Source: Herbinix sp. (lineage in GTDB: Bacteria; Bacillota; Clostridia; Lachnospirales; Lachnospiraceae). From it: DNA of 64,000 nucleotides. The DNA is taken from contig JAQZBN010000011.1 in assembly GCA_029238935.1 (NCBI GenBank), positions 102,745-166,744 of the forward strand. The letters are read 5' to 3'. The notes beneath the pieces were generated by a model. It was not told where the DNA came from. It searched no databases and saw only the letters and a list, made by a program, of their open reading frames with translations. A program made the position numbers and the translations under genes. Shown here piece after piece: positions 17,278 through 27,148 of the stretch (its first letter is position 1; each line of letters begins with the position of its first letter).

Positions 17278-19071
17278 ATGAAAGGAACAGTTGTAGCAAC
17301 CTGGGTTGAATCCAGCAGAAAATTATTCGGTAATAAAGTTGTTGATGATGCATTAAAAAGTAATCATATTTCCACTGATCACATATTTACTCCATTCGAG
17401 GATGTTGAGGACAAGATAGCAAAGGGGATTGTTGAACATATCGGAGCCTCCTTGGGTAAGAGTTCAAAGGAAATTTGGTTTACCATGGGAGAACAAAATA
17501 TAAAGACATTCAGTACCAGCTATCCTGGGTTTTTCCGTCATGAATCCGCGTATCATTTTTTAAAATCTATGAATGATGTTCATGCGATTGTAGTTAAGAG
17601 AATCAAAGGTGCAGTTCCTCCGGGACTTGATATGGTTCCAATTTCATCGAAGGAAGCAACGTTTACCTATCGTTCCAAACGTGGAATGGGGGATTATCTG
17701 ATTGGTTTAATCAGCGGTGTAGGTCAATATTTCCACGAGAATATACAAGTAGAGGAATTAGGTAGGTCTGATACTGAGATTCGTTTAAAATTATCGTTTG
17801 AAAAAGAAATTAAATATACTAAAAAATATAAATTAAATCAAATCCTATCCTTTGGGTTTATTAAGAGTACTGCAGTAAAGTCAGCAATTGTAAATACTCT
17901 TGTTATTTCAATACTTTCTCTGCTCACCTTAGATGATATAATCAAAACCATTATAATGGGAGGCGTGACTTTTGTTATATCAGTAGTTTCTGCTATGCTT
18001 CTACAGAGACCGAATAAATTAGTACAAAAGGAATTAAAGAAATTAACCAATAGAAATTTTGTTGAAGAAGTAAATCTTGAATCTGTGGATGAATATGAAA
18101 GCTTAATGAAAGAAATCAATGAGATTAAGAAAAGCGTTCAAAAGGATTTTATTGGTTTTAATGCGATTGTTGATGAGATGTTCATCTTTAACCATTCACT
18201 TTCTTCCATTTCTAAGACGATGCAAGATGCCTCCAATGATATTACGGATATTTTAGAACAAGTTGCGCAAGCAGCGGTAACACAAGCAGAGGATACGGAG
18301 AAGGCAATCTATGTTCTGGATGATAGTATCAAGAATGTAAGAAAAATATCGGATGAAAGTCAGGAGAATAAAGATAAAATTGAGGTATCCGTTGAAAGTA
18401 TTGAACAAAGCTTTGGTAATGTTCAAAATACTGCGTCAGGAATCAACACCATACTCGCTAAATTCTTTGAGATTAAGCAAAGTAGCAATGCTTTAAAGGA
18501 TAATGCGGCAAATATTACTCAGATTGTATCCATCGTTTCTTCTATTGCAAAACAGATTAATCTTCTTGCGTTAAATGCTTCCATAGAAGCAGCAAGAGCA
18601 GGAGAAGCTGGTAAGGGTTTTGTTGTAGTAGCACAGGAAATTAAAAAGTTGTCAGAGCAAACCAATGGTGCAGTTGGTCAAATCAATAATAGCTTAACGG
18701 AATTCGTAGGCAGTATTGATCATGTAGTTGATGATATTGATGTCCAATATGGGGTTCTGGAACATGAAAATCAAAATTTAAGAGATGCTGTTTTAGTATC
18801 CAGTGAATCCAATAAGCAATTGAAAGTGGTGTCAGATCTCATGGTTCAGACCTCTCAGAACTTAAAGAAAGAGGCAGACAATATATCTACCATCTTTGAC
18901 GGTATCCAAAGTCTTGCGGCTATTGCAGAAGAAAATTCAGCATCGACACAGGAAGCAAGTTCGAATGTAACCATTTATGTAGATCAAATTAATGAATTAA
19001 CGAGTCAGATCGCTGTATTTGAATCGATGATAAAGAATTTCCAAGAAGATTTAAGCAATTATATTATCTAG
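17278..19071 (+). CDS. H-NOX heme-gas sensor fused to a methyl-accepting chemotaxis protein
   Basis: Residues 1 to about 185 form an H-NOX (SONO/HNOB) domain that binds heme. The proximal ligand His102, the YxSxR heme-propionate motif (Y131, S133, R135) and Pro115 are at the same positions as in the Caldanaerobacter (Thermoanaerobacter) tengcongensis protein. The distal-pocket residues Trp9, Asn74 and Tyr140 that hold O2 there are also present, so O2 binding is predicted. Two membrane helices (about 204-245) with no periplasmic loop to speak of anchor it, and residues about 290-597 are a coiled-coil signalling domain with the conserved hairpin ([28 protein letters not shown] region). It should tell CheA about O2 or NO. 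There is no HAMP domain. It is a single-gene unit. Confidence 0.95.
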   Translation: MKGTVVATWVESSRKLFGNKVVDDALKSNHISTDHIFTPFEDVEDKIAKGIVEHIGASLGKSSKEIWFTMGEQNIKTFSTSYPGFFRHESAYHFLKSMNDVHAIVVKRIKGAVPPGLDMVPISSKEATFTYRSKRGMGDYLIGLISGVGQYFHENIQVEELGRSDTEIRLKLSFEKEIKYTKKYKLNQILSFGFIKSTAVKSAIVNTLVISILSLLTLDDIIKTIIMGGVTFVISVVSAMLLQRPNKLVQKELKKLTNRNFVEEVNLESVDEYESLMKEINEIKKSVQKDFIGFNAIVDEMFIFNHSLSSISKTMQDASNDITDILEQVAQAAVTQAEDTEKAIYVLDDSIKNVRKISDESQENKDKIEVSVESIEQSFGNVQNTASGINTILAKFFEIKQSSNALKDNAANITQIVSIVSSIAKQINLLALNASIEAARAGEAGKGFVVVAQEIKKLSEQTNGAVGQINNSLTEFVGSIDHVVDDIDVQYGVLEHENQNLRDAVLVSSESNKQLKVVSDLMVQTSQNLKKEADNISTIFDGIQSLAAIAEENSASTQEASSNVTIYVDQINELTSQIAVFESMIKNFQEDLSNYII

Positions 19072-19123
19072 ATTAGATGTAATGTATATAGGATTGTTAT
19101 TACTGATATAAATAGAAATGAAA

Positions 19124-19181
19124 GAAAACGGTCTGCTAATCTTCCTGACTATGGTCAGGGGAAGTATCGCAGACCGTTTTC
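19124..19181. terminator. Strong bidirectional terminator
   Basis: GAAAACGGTCTGC (19124-19136) and GCAGACCGTTTTC (19169-19181) pair perfectly, with an inner CTTCCTGAC/GGTCAGG stem. It lies between the convergent receptor gene and the L,D-transpeptidase gene and can serve both strands. Confidence 0.9.
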
Positions 19182-19185
19182 GTGT

Positions 19186-19602
19186 TCAAATAATCTTTAC
19201 TACGGTACCAACACCTACAAGATTACTTAATTCTGTTACATCATTATTATACATTCTGATACAGCCATTGGAGACATTTTTGCCGATGGATCTGGGATTG
19301 TTAGTTCCATGAATACCATAGCCACCTCCCGGTACGCTCAGTCCCAGCCAACGGGCGCCGTAAGGACCACCTGGATTAATAGCTTCATTTATAATCCGAT
19401 AAGTACCTCTGGGAGTCGGAGTGGATGGCTTTCCGATAGCGATAGGATAGGATTTAAATACCTTACCATTTTTGAATAGGGTGAGTTTATGCTGTGTCAG
19501 ATTTACAGTAATGGAGTAGGAATCGGGTTTATATTGCTCTGTTTGAACCTCAGATTTTGAAGTGTTATTTTGACATGAATAACAAATGTCACTTACTGCC
19601 AT
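19186..19602 (-). CDS. L,D-transpeptidase (YkuD domain)
   Basis: This small 138-aa protein is almost only a YkuD catalytic domain (residues about 28-138). The signature is complete: HGTNNPRSIGK followed by VSNGCIRM, with the catalytic Cys, His and Arg. These enzymes form 3-3 cross-links in peptidoglycan or attach proteins to it. The N-terminus has two Cys (CYSC) but no signal peptide or membrane helix, which is odd for a wall enzyme; a start further upstream is not seen. The 3' end abuts the shared terminator. Confidence 0.88.
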   Translation of the reverse strand: MAVSDICYSCQNNTSKSEVQTEQYKPDSYSITVNLTQHKLTLFKNGKVFKSYPIAIGKPSTPTPRGTYRIINEAINPGGPYGARWLGLSVPGGGYGIHGTNNPRSIGKNVSNGCIRMYNNDVTELSNLVGVGTVVKII

Positions 19603-19836
19603 GATAGTGCTCCATAAGTTATGGAATATACTATATCATATTACGATTCCCGAAACCGGTGAGACGAAAATAGAATAAAATATGTATATTTTATTTTCTG
19701 ACTAGAAATTACTAGAGTGTGAGAAAAAATTTACAATAAATTTTTGAAAATTTTTTATTTTTTTCCACTCCTACCCCATTTTTCTTTCTATCATATTCGA
19801 AATATATAGTATGACAAAGAAAGGAGCATTAAAAAC

Positions 19837-21075
19837 ATGAAAAAAATCTTAAGTATTATGATCGCAGCAACATTATTATTTTCCACCTCCACAACTGCAT
19901 TGGCTAAATCAGATCATGCAGCAAAGAAAAACGTGAAACAGGTTACACAGAGTGTAACAAAGAAAGAATCACAAAAAGAAACAAAGAGTGAAACAAAGAG
20001 TGAAACAAAGAGTGAAACAAAGAGTATTAAAGTAAAGAAACAGGAGTTTAAAATCGATGGATCACCGGTAATAAAGTATGGTTATTATAAACTTCCTATT
20101 CGTCCTATTACCAAAGGAATGGGAGCAACTGTTACATTCGATAAGAAGACAGCTATATTAACTGTAGTAAAAGATACCAATACCATCGTAATTAACTTTA
20201 TTAACAAAACTGTAACTGTAAATGGTGTTGAGGATACCAAATCAGGTATTTTCACTGCAAAGAACAGTAAGAAAATGACTGTACTTATCAAGTACATCGC
20301 TAAGACACTTGGTGTTCGAGTAGATGTAGACGATGACGAAGTTGTTGTAGAAGTTCCTGGTTTAACTGCACCTACCAATGTTACTGTATCTCCGATTGGC
20401 CCTAATGCAATTGCAAACACTCTGAATACTACCACATTATTTATGAATGCATCTGCAAATATTACAGCAGGTCAAGCAACAGGAGGAAGAGCTGAACTTT
20501 ATGTTGGATCTAAGTTAGTAGCAGTTGATTCCTTAATTTCTGCAACTGATACAGCGGTTACCTTTACCACTTCCGATGATACACCAACCAATGCAGAGCT
20601 TCAAAATGCAGTACCAGCCGGTGGAGTAGTAACTGTAAAGCTTTATAATGCAAGTAATAAGCAGGTTGTGAGTACAGCATCCAATCCTACTTTAACTGTA
20701 GATTATGTTGCACCAACATTAGCAAGTGTTAATTCAGCAGTTTATAGTGTATCAGGTAGTGCTATTTATCTGAATGTAACTCAGGCAGGTTCCAAAGATG
20801 ATAAAGTTGACGTTACCAAAATATCTTTATTTGATATCACATTAGGTAAAACCTATCAGTTAACAAACGATGCAAATGCTGGATCTACTGGTATTATTCA
20901 AAGCGAAGGTCAGATATTAATTAAATTAGGATGGAGAGATCAATTAGGTTTAAGTGGATTTGGATCCTCAACCGTATTATCTGTTGCACCAGGTTCTTTA
21001 TTAATGGATGCTGCAGGAAATTCATCTCCAATATGGAATACAACCCAGACGGTACCTGTTACTGTTGCTAAATAA
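19837..21075 (+). CDS. Secreted protein with copper-amine-oxidase-like stalk domain
   Basis: A clear signal peptide (MKKILSIMIAATLLFSTS to TALAKS) is followed by a Lys/Ser/Glu/Thr-rich spacer with tandem KSET repeats (residues about 47-63), then one stalk domain (about 68-180) of the type seen twice in the amidase at 12830. The rest (about 185-412) is Thr/Ala/Asn-rich and beta-structured, without catalytic motifs. It has no LPXTG or SLH anchor. It is likely a wall- or surface-associated structural protein; function is unknown. AAAGGAG precedes the ATG. A terminator follows at 21105. Confidence 0.8.
   Translation: MKKILSIMIAATLLFSTSTTALAKSDHAAKKNVKQVTQSVTKKESQKETKSETKSETKSETKSIKVKKQEFKIDGSPVIKYGYYKLPIRPITKGMGATVTFDKKTAILTVVKDTNTIVINFINKTVTVNGVEDTKSGIFTAKNSKKMTVLIKYIAKTLGVRVDVDDDEVVVEVPGLTAPTNVTVSPIGPNAIANTLNTTTLFMNASANITAGQATGGRAELYVGSKLVAVDSLISATDTAVTFTTSDDTPTNAELQNAVPAGGVVTVKLYNASNKQVVSTASNPTLTVDYVAPTLASVNSAVYSVSGSAIYLNVTQAGSKDDKVDVTKISLFDITLGKTYQLTNDANAGSTGIIQSEGQILIKLGWRDQLGLSGFGSSTVLSVAPGSLLMDAAGNSSPIWNTTQTVPVTVAK
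19981..20025 (+). repeat. Tandem 12-bp repeats coding KSET
   Basis: The unit acaaagagtgaa is repeated three times exactly and once in part, encoding TKSE-type tetrapeptides in the linker of the secreted protein. The exact identity suggests recent slippage and possible length variation between strains. Confidence 0.85.
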
Positions 21076-21104
21076 CTAAGAAAAAATAATATAAGAATTT
21101 TATA

Positions 21105-21138
21105 AACCGGAAATTCCGAAAGGAGTTTCCGGTTTTTT
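21105..21138 (+). terminator. Rho-independent terminator
   Basis: AACCGGAAA and TTTCCGGTT form a perfect stem followed by T6. It ends the secreted stalk-domain gene. Confidence 0.88.
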
Positions 21139-21532
21139 ATTGTTGTATTGGTGATTAAACTGCGTGTTATGCAGGTAGTCACAGGTTTGGAAGGTTGCCA
21201 TCATTTTTGCAGATAAATTACAACTATATTTTATGGTGGTGTGAACTTATAAATCGTTTTACTTTCTGAATTATTTCGGTTTCCATAAAGGTAGGTTTCA
21301 TTTCTTATATAAAATAAATTGAAGATACCCGAAATCATGGATGTAATACGATAGTTAGGTAGATTTCAGTGACTATAATTAATACGAATAAGTACATTGA
21401 GTATAAGTTTGTTATAATGTATAATAATGGTAATGATGCAATATATGACTGTTATCACATATCTATTTACAGACGATTTAGAAAGGACAACCCTAAATAC
21501 TGCAATTGTTACATGGGGTTAAGAACGGGGAC
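21139..21532. other. AT-rich spacer before lhr
   Basis: About 390 bp without a supported gene. A possible -10 is seen in GTTATAATG (about 21410-21418), but no convincing -35 lies at the right distance. Nothing else stands out. Confidence 0.3.
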
Positions 21533-24500
21533 ATGAATCATACTTTAGATTTATTTGATCAATATACCGCAGGTTGGTTTTCAAAGACTTTGGGGAAACC
21601 GACTGCCGTCCAGGAAGCAGCATGGCCTGCCATAGCATCCGGAAAACATACTCTGGTATCGGCACCAACTGGTACAGGTAAAACATTGTCAGCATTTTTA
21701 GTATTCATTGATAGGCTAAAGGCTCAGGCTCGGGCGGGTAGCCTAAAGGAAGAGCTTCACCTTATCTATGTTTCTCCCTTAAAGTCTTTGGCAGGTGATA
21801 TTCGCGAAAACCTTCGCAGACCTCTGGCAGGAATTTTTGAAGAAGAACGAATCTCTAGTAATGTAACTCGTAGTACACCCTTTGATTTAAGTATTGGGAT
21901 TCGTACCGGAGATACTCCTCAGAGTGAAAGGCGTAAGATGATCAAATCTCCGCCGCATATACTGATAACGACACCGGAATCCCTCTATCTCATGCTGACC
22001 AGCAAGTCTGGACAGACGATGCTGCGTACAGCAAAAGCGATTATCATTGATGAGCTTCATGCGATGATTGACTCCAAACGAGGAGCACACCTAATGCTTT
22101 CCATAGCTCGTTTAGACTTTCTTTGCCAAAATCCACTACAACGAATTGGTTTATCAGCCACCATAGAGCCGCTAACTATAGCAGCACAATATCTATCGCC
22201 AGAACCAGTAACAATTATAGCGCCAAAGATGCACAAAGAAGTTAAGATTTTAATTACCAGTTCTAGACCGAAACAACAACCAGCCGGTAATAATCCTATT
22301 TGGCAGGCTATGGCCAGCACTGTATATGAACATTGTGTGGGAGAAAATAGTGTGATTGCCTTTGTGGATGGGCGAGCTTATTCCGAAAAACTATCCTATT
22401 ATGTGAATCAACTCGCAGGCGAAGGGTTTGCTAGGACGCATCATGGAAGTTTATCAAAAGAACAACGGTTTGAAGTAGAATCTTCCCTGCGTAACGGACA
22501 GCTCCGGTTATTGTGCGCTACATCATCCATGGAGCTTGGTATTGATGTAGGTGATATAGACCAGGTTTTTCAGATTGGTTGCCCCCGTTCCATCTCTAGC
22601 ACGATGCAACGATTGGGTCGTGCGGGACATAATCCTGGTAGGACAAGTATAATGCATATATTTCCTAGGACTGCTTCGGAGAGTTTATACAGTGGATTAA
22701 CTGCAGAAGTTGCCAGGTGGGGAGGAGTAGAACATTCCCGTCCACCAAAATTATGTCTGGATGTTCTTGCACAACATCTAGTTTCTATGGCGACAGGAGA
22801 GGGCTATGATTTGGATGAAGTGATGGAGATATTACCAAGAGCCTATCCTTTTCAATCTATTACGAAGGAGGATGTTAGAGACGTTTTATGTATGTTAGCC
22901 GGTGATTATGAACATCAACGAAATATACCGGTTCGACCTAGAATTCTCTATGATCGCATCCATGACCACGTAGAAGGAGATGCTTATAGTCGGATGCTTG
23001 CTGTATCTGCAGGTGGTACAATACCGGACAAAGGATTATATACGGTTAAAACAGAGAATGGTGTTAAGCTGGGAGAACTTGACGAAGAGTTTGTCTTTGA
23101 ATCCCGCATTGGGGACCGATTTCTTCTGGGATCTTTCGCTTGGCAGATTAGCAGTCTTTTGAAGGATACTGTGATTGTTAGTCCTTCTTCAGCCTATGGG
23201 GCTCGTATGCCTTTCTGGAATGGGGATACCAAAGGACGCAGCTTACTGACAGGAATGGCGTTTGGCTCTATCTTAAGAAGACTGGGCTATGCTGCGGAAA
23301 AGGGATTATTACTGGAGGAACTTGATCAGTTGGGGCTTGATGATACTTCGGCCCAAGGAGCAGAGGATTTCTTAACGAGACAAATTAAGGCGACCGGAAT
23401 GCTACCAGACGACCGAACAATTATTGTAGAACATTTTTGCGATAGTAATGGGAATCACCAATTGATGGTACATTCTATCTTTGGACGACAGATTAATGCA
23501 CCATTAGCAATCTTAACCTTAGAAGCAGTAAAACAACAAATGAATACGAATGTCAGTTATGTTGAGGATGATGATGGATTCTTATTATTTCCTTATGAAG
23601 GAAGTGAACTCCCGGAAGGTCTGCTAGAACGGATAAATCCAGAAACAGCAAGAACAGTCTTGGAAGCACTGCTGCCAGCAACACCTATATTTAATATGAC
23701 CTTTCGTTATAATGTTGCTCATGCACTAATGATGGGTGTTCGTAAGACTGGACGACAACCATTATGGTTGCAACGAATTCGGAGTGCTGATATGTTGGAT
23801 TCTATTGTTAGATTTGAGAATCACCCACTCATTCGTGAGACAAAGCGAGAGTGCCTTGAGGATTATTGGGATTTATCGGGGTTAGAGTTTGTCTTAAACG
23901 GAATAAAGACCGGTACCATCCAGGTTCGTGAATTACATCTCGAACTGCCGTCTCCGATGTCACTTCCTTTAAGACAGCAAACTGAGGCCTCTATGATGTA
24001 TGATTATACCCCGACACCGATGGGAATTTACCATGCCGTAGGAGATGCACTCCAAAAGGTTCAGATGATTCCCCCGGCTCCGGAACAGCTGGCACGTGTA
24101 TCGGAACGAGTACGCATGCCGGAGGATGAAAAACAATTGCACTCGCTTCTTATGATAGAAGGAGATTTAATGGCGGGGGAATTGGATGTTCCGATTGATT
24201 GGCTAGAGTCACTTATTCGAAAAGAACAGGTGAACTATATCGAACCGGGTCTGTGGATTGCAGCAGAACATATGGAGCAATACAATTCGGCACTACTTCA
24301 TGGAGATAGAGAAGCTAGATTGCAGATCGTTTTGAGAGTTCTTAGGTATAAGGGAGCGCAAACACCAGAGCAATTAGGCGATCGATATATCTGGACAGAA
24401 GATACTGCGAAAGAATTACTGTCAGCATTATGTGATCAAAAAAGTGTAATCGCACAAGATGGGCAGTATTATCATGCAGAACTGTATCAAAGGGCACAGA

Positions 24501-25672
24501 AGGAAACAGTAAAAAGTCGGAGGTCGCAAATAAAGACAATGCCACCGGATCGATACGCTGCGTTATTAACTGATAGGATGCGTATCACCGCAGCTGCCGG
24601 TGAGCAATTGGAGATCACAATAAAAGATTTGTCTGACCAAGCTTATCTACCGGCATTGTGGGAGAGTATCCTTTTACCTGCAAGAGTAAAAGGGTATCGT
24701 CCTGAGCTTTTGGATACATTATTAGCTCAAGGTAACTTATTCTGGCGTATCCATAATTCAGAACTAAGCTTTCATCGTTATGATGATATCAATTGGGAAG
24801 CGGATCTTACTGAAGTTGTAGAGTCTTTAGAGGGAAATGAGCGAATCATATACGAAGCTCTGTTTAAACGAGGGGCTAGTTTTATGCAAAGACTGACGAA
24901 CCTTATGGATGGAGAATCACCTTATGATACGTTACTAGGTCTGGCAGAAAAAGGGCTTGTTTGTGCAGATAGTTTTTTACCGGTTCGTCAATGGATGAAC
25001 AAGGATAAGCTGCAGAAAGGTACAGTCAAGCAACGCGTAAGTGCTAGAGTAAAAGTAATGAACACCGGTCGATGGGAAATAACTCGTCCTCTAGTAGAAT
25101 TATCGATTGAGGAACAGCTTAATCGAGCCTTTGACCGGGTACTTATCCTATGCAGAGAAACGATACAAGGACTTTCCTGGGGGAAAGCGTTGGAGACTCT
25201 TCGGGTATGGGAATATACTGGACGAGTACGCAGAGGATATTTTATTGAAGGCTTATCGGGAGTACAGTTTATACGAGACAAAGACTATGGTTCTGTGATG
25301 CTGGAGCTGGAACAACCCCGGGATCAAATCCTATGGCTATCCGCTGTTGATCCTGCTCAACCGTGGGGAAAAAGTCTGCCACACATGGAAGGACGTTCTT
25401 TTCTTAATGTAGCAGGAACGGCAGTTGCGCTAAAAGCTGGTGTTCCGATTGCCGTATTCGAGCGGCAGGGTAAGTTGCTTCGAGTTTTTGATCCTACAAG
25501 TTTAGAGGAGGCAATGCTCGTGTTTAAACAGGATTATGATCGGCAACGGATATATTCAATGGTAAGTCGAGTGGTAGTAAAACAATATCCACAAGAAGCA
25601 ATAAGTGCCATGGCGAAATCCGGATTTGTCAGAGAAATTCAAGATTATACCTTATATCGAAGTCATAGGTAG
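21533..25672 (+). CDS. lhr: Lhr-type ATP-dependent DNA helicase
   Basis: This is a full-length (about 1379 aa) large helicase of the Lhr family, a superfamily 2 DNA translocase implicated in DNA repair. The helicase core has Walker A (SAPTGTGKT), the DExH box (IIIDELHAM), motif III (GLSATIEP) and motifs V-VI (ELGIDVGDIDQVFQIG, QRLGRAGH). The central part holds the winged-helix and DEAD/H-associated region, and the long C-terminal extension (after about 850) is the Lhr-CTD type. I start at ATG 21533, just before the conserved beginning of the family; an in-frame TTG at 21506 would add nine residues. It appears to be a single-gene unit. No phosphoesterase or nuclease partner gene is adjacent. 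Confidence 0.93.
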   Translation: MNHTLDLFDQYTAGWFSKTLGKPTAVQEAAWPAIASGKHTLVSAPTGTGKTLSAFLVFIDRLKAQARAGSLKEELHLIYVSPLKSLAGDIRENLRRPLAGIFEEERISSNVTRSTPFDLSIGIRTGDTPQSERRKMIKSPPHILITTPESLYLMLTSKSGQTMLRTAKAIIIDELHAMIDSKRGAHLMLSIARLDFLCQNPLQRIGLSATIEPLTIAAQYLSPEPVTIIAPKMHKEVKILITSSRPKQQPAGNNPIWQAMASTVYEHCVGENSVIAFVDGRAYSEKLSYYVNQLAGEGFARTHHGSLSKEQRFEVESSLRNGQLRLLCATSSMELGIDVGDIDQVFQIGCPRSISSTMQRLGRAGHNPGRTSIMHIFPRTASESLYSGLTAEVARWGGVEHSRPPKLCLDVLAQHLVSMATGEGYDLDEVMEILPRAYPFQSITKEDVRDVLCMLAGDYEHQRNIPVRPRILYDRIHDHVEGDAYSRMLAVSAGGTIPDKGLYTVKTENGVKLGELDEEFVFESRIGDRFLLGSFAWQISSLLKDTVIVSPSSAYGARMPFWNGDTKGRSLLTGMAFGSILRRLGYAAEKGLLLEELDQLGLDDTSAQGAEDFLTRQIKATGMLPDDRTIIVEHFCDSNGNHQLMVHSIFGRQINAPLAILTLEAVKQQMNTNVSYVEDDDGFLLFPYEGSELPEGLLERINPETARTVLEALLPATPIFNMTFRYNVAHALMMGVRKTGRQPLWLQRIRSADMLDSIVRFENHPLIRETKRECLEDYWDLSGLEFVLNGIKTGTIQVRELHLELPSPMSLPLRQQTEASMMYDYTPTPMGIYHAVGDALQKVQMIPPAPEQLARVSERVRMPEDEKQLHSLLMIEGDLMAGELDVPIDWLESLIRKEQVNYIEPGLWIAAEHMEQYNSALLHGDREARLQIVLRVLRYKGAQTPEQLGDRYIWTEDTAKELLSALCDQKSVIAQDGQYYHAELYQRAQKETVKSRRSQIKTMPPDRYAALLTDRMRITAAAGEQLEITIKDLSDQAYLPALWESILLPARVKGYRPELLDTLLAQGNLFWRIHNSELSFHRYDDINWEADLTEVVESLEGNERIIYEALFKRGASFMQRLTNLMDGESPYDTLLGLAEKGLVCADSFLPVRQWMNKDKLQKGTVKQRVSARVKVMNTGRWEITRPLVELSIEEQLNRAFDRVLILCRETIQGLSWGKALETLRVWEYTGRVRRGYFIEGLSGVQFIRDKDYGSVMLELEQPRDQILWLSAVDPAQPWGKSLPHMEGRSFLNVAGTAVALKAGVPIAVFERQGKLLRVFDPTSLEEAMLVFKQDYDRQRIYSMVSRVVVKQYPQEAISAMAKSGFVREIQDYTLYRSHR

Positions 25673-25773
25673 ATTGAAACCTTAACAGATAATATTAAGT
25701 GTATAAATTCAATGAAGGAGCAATAAATCAGTAGCTATTAGGTATAAGGGGTAACACCAACATTTCCGACAGA

Positions 25774-25801
25774 ACCCATACTAAGATAAAAAAGAATGGG
25801 T
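25774..25801. other. Short hairpin downstream of lhr
   Basis: ACCCAT (25774-25779) pairs with ATGGGT (25796-25801). There is no T-run, so it is at best a weak terminator for lhr. Confidence 0.3.
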
Positions 25802-25913
25802 GAAAAGTTAAATTGCATATTTATAAATCCATAAACAACTGTTTATGAAACTCCTAAAAAGGTCGAAAGTGATACTTAGTAAAAAACCTTATATTAAAAA
25901 TGTAAATTATTTC

Positions 25914-25942
25914 TTGACATTAGTCCTATATAGGACTATACT
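25914..25942 (+). promoter_or_regulatory. MarR gene promoter with perfect palindromic operator
   Basis: TTGACA (25914-25919) and TATACT (25937-25942) are 17 bp apart. A perfect 18-bp palindrome, TAGTCCTATATAGGACTA (25921-25938), fills the spacer and overlaps the -10. A dimeric MarR protein bound there would block RNA polymerase, so autorepression is the simple reading. Confidence 0.8.
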
Positions 25943-25960
25943 ATATAGGAGGATAAACGT

Positions 25961-26416
25961 ATGATTGAAAAGACCCGTGGCGGTTTTATAGTATCTCAAA
26001 TCAAACAGATACAGGGAAGGATATTTGACAAATTGTTGAAGAATAATGGTATTGACGACTTTAATGGCCCCCAAGGACGTATACTGTACGTGCTATGGCA
26101 GCAAGATAATCTCCCTATAAGTGAGCTTGGGGCTAGAACATCTCTTGCAAAGACATCTCTTACAACAATGCTCGATCGTATGGAAGAACGCGGATACATT
26201 CAGAGAAATAATGCCCCGAATGACCGCAGACAAATACTGATTACGCTTACTGATAAAGCTAGATCATTAAATAGTAAATACGACGAAGTAACTGCTCTGA
26301 TGAATCAAATATTCTATGAAGGCTTTTCGGACGAAACAATTAAAACTTTCGATAATGATCTTCAGCATGTATTGGGGAACCTACAAAAATGGGAAGAACA
26401 AAACCATGGGAAATAA
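25961..26416 (+). CDS. MarR-family transcriptional regulator
   Basis: This 151-aa protein is a winged-helix dimeric regulator. The recognition helix region is LPISELGARTSLAKTSLTTMLDRM, followed by the wing with the conserved DRR (NAPNDRRQILITLT). AGGAGG at 25947-25952 is 8 nt before the ATG. The palindrome in its promoter suggests self-repression relieved by a small ligand or oxidant. The following gene, 64 bp downstream, encodes a flavin-binding protein of the PPOX group and is likely in the same operon, so the pair may respond to redox stress; this is inference. Confidence 0.92.
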   Translation: MIEKTRGGFIVSQIKQIQGRIFDKLLKNNGIDDFNGPQGRILYVLWQQDNLPISELGARTSLAKTSLTTMLDRMEERGYIQRNNAPNDRRQILITLTDKARSLNSKYDEVTALMNQIFYEGFSDETIKTFDNDLQHVLGNLQKWEEQNHGK

Positions 26417-26480
26417 TCTAACTATACGATTTATGACTTGTAAATTAAGAGTATAAATAGTAAATTTAGGAGGTTGTATC

Positions 26481-26951
26481 ATGAATAAAGATATGGATGA
26501 TTTAAAGGATGAATTATGGAATCTAATACAGAGAACGCACTTTGCTCATATTTCTTACATTGATGATGAGGATAGGCCACAAACGAAAATGGTATTTTGT
26601 AATTTTCACAAAGGGATCTCTACGTTCTATTTTTCATCAAATACATCTTCAAATCACGTTCAACTATTAAGTGAAAGACCTAAAACATGTGTATATATTA
26701 GCGATTCCGTGAATTTCAAAGGACTAATGTTAAACGGTGATATGATCGTACATCGTGATCATGATACGAAACAGTTATTATGGCATGATACAGATGTCCA
26801 ATATTATCCCAAAGGGGTCGAAGACGAGGATTATACTGTTTTAGAGTTCGTAGTTCATTCTGGTAGATATTTTAACGGAAGGAATTATGATCTGGATAAA
26901 GAAGTATTCTATGATAAACGTTTTGGTGACAAAATTATAGAGAATAAATAA
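26481..26951 (+). CDS. Pyridoxamine 5'-phosphate oxidase-like flavoprotein
   Basis: This 156-aa protein has the split-barrel FMN-binding fold of the general stress protein 26/PPOX-like group: FAHISYIDDEDRPQTKMVF, then KGISTFYFSSNTSSNHVQLL and KTCVYISD, where FMN phosphate contacts lie. It is too short for a classical PdxH and lacks its substrate motifs, so B6 synthesis is unlikely; F420, FMN or heme-related reductase roles are known in the superfamily. GGAGG precedes the ATG. It follows the MarR gene and is probably controlled by it. Confidence 0.82.
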   Translation: MNKDMDDLKDELWNLIQRTHFAHISYIDDEDRPQTKMVFCNFHKGISTFYFSSNTSSNHVQLLSERPKTCVYISDSVNFKGLMLNGDMIVHRDHDTKQLLWHDTDVQYYPKGVEDEDYTVLEFVVHSGRYFNGRNYDLDKEVFYDKRFGDKIIENK

Positions 26952-27069
26952 AATGCACGTATAAGGATTTACAAGTTCTTTAACTGGGGTATCAGGACAA
27001 GAGTATAATATTAGTGTTAAAAAGTGTGAATGTAAGATATATATGTTACCTAATAATTACAACTATTAG

Positions 27070-27098
27070 TTGCCATATGTGAATAAGTGTTATATAAT
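27070..27098 (+). promoter_or_regulatory. Promoter of the DeoR-family gene
   Basis: TTGCCA (27070-27075), 17 bp, TATAAT (27093-27098). Copies of GTGAAT flank it (near 27079 and 27099) and may be regulator half-sites. Confidence 0.55.
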
Positions 27099-27148
27099 GT
27101 GAATGTAGGAAGTCGACGCCTAACGATATTCACAAGGAGGTTATATCT

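Noticed and set aside
26481..26951. PdxH (pyridoxamine phosphate oxidase) proper
   Set aside because: The protein is too short and lacks the C-terminal PdxH motifs; only the flavin-binding split-barrel fold is supported.
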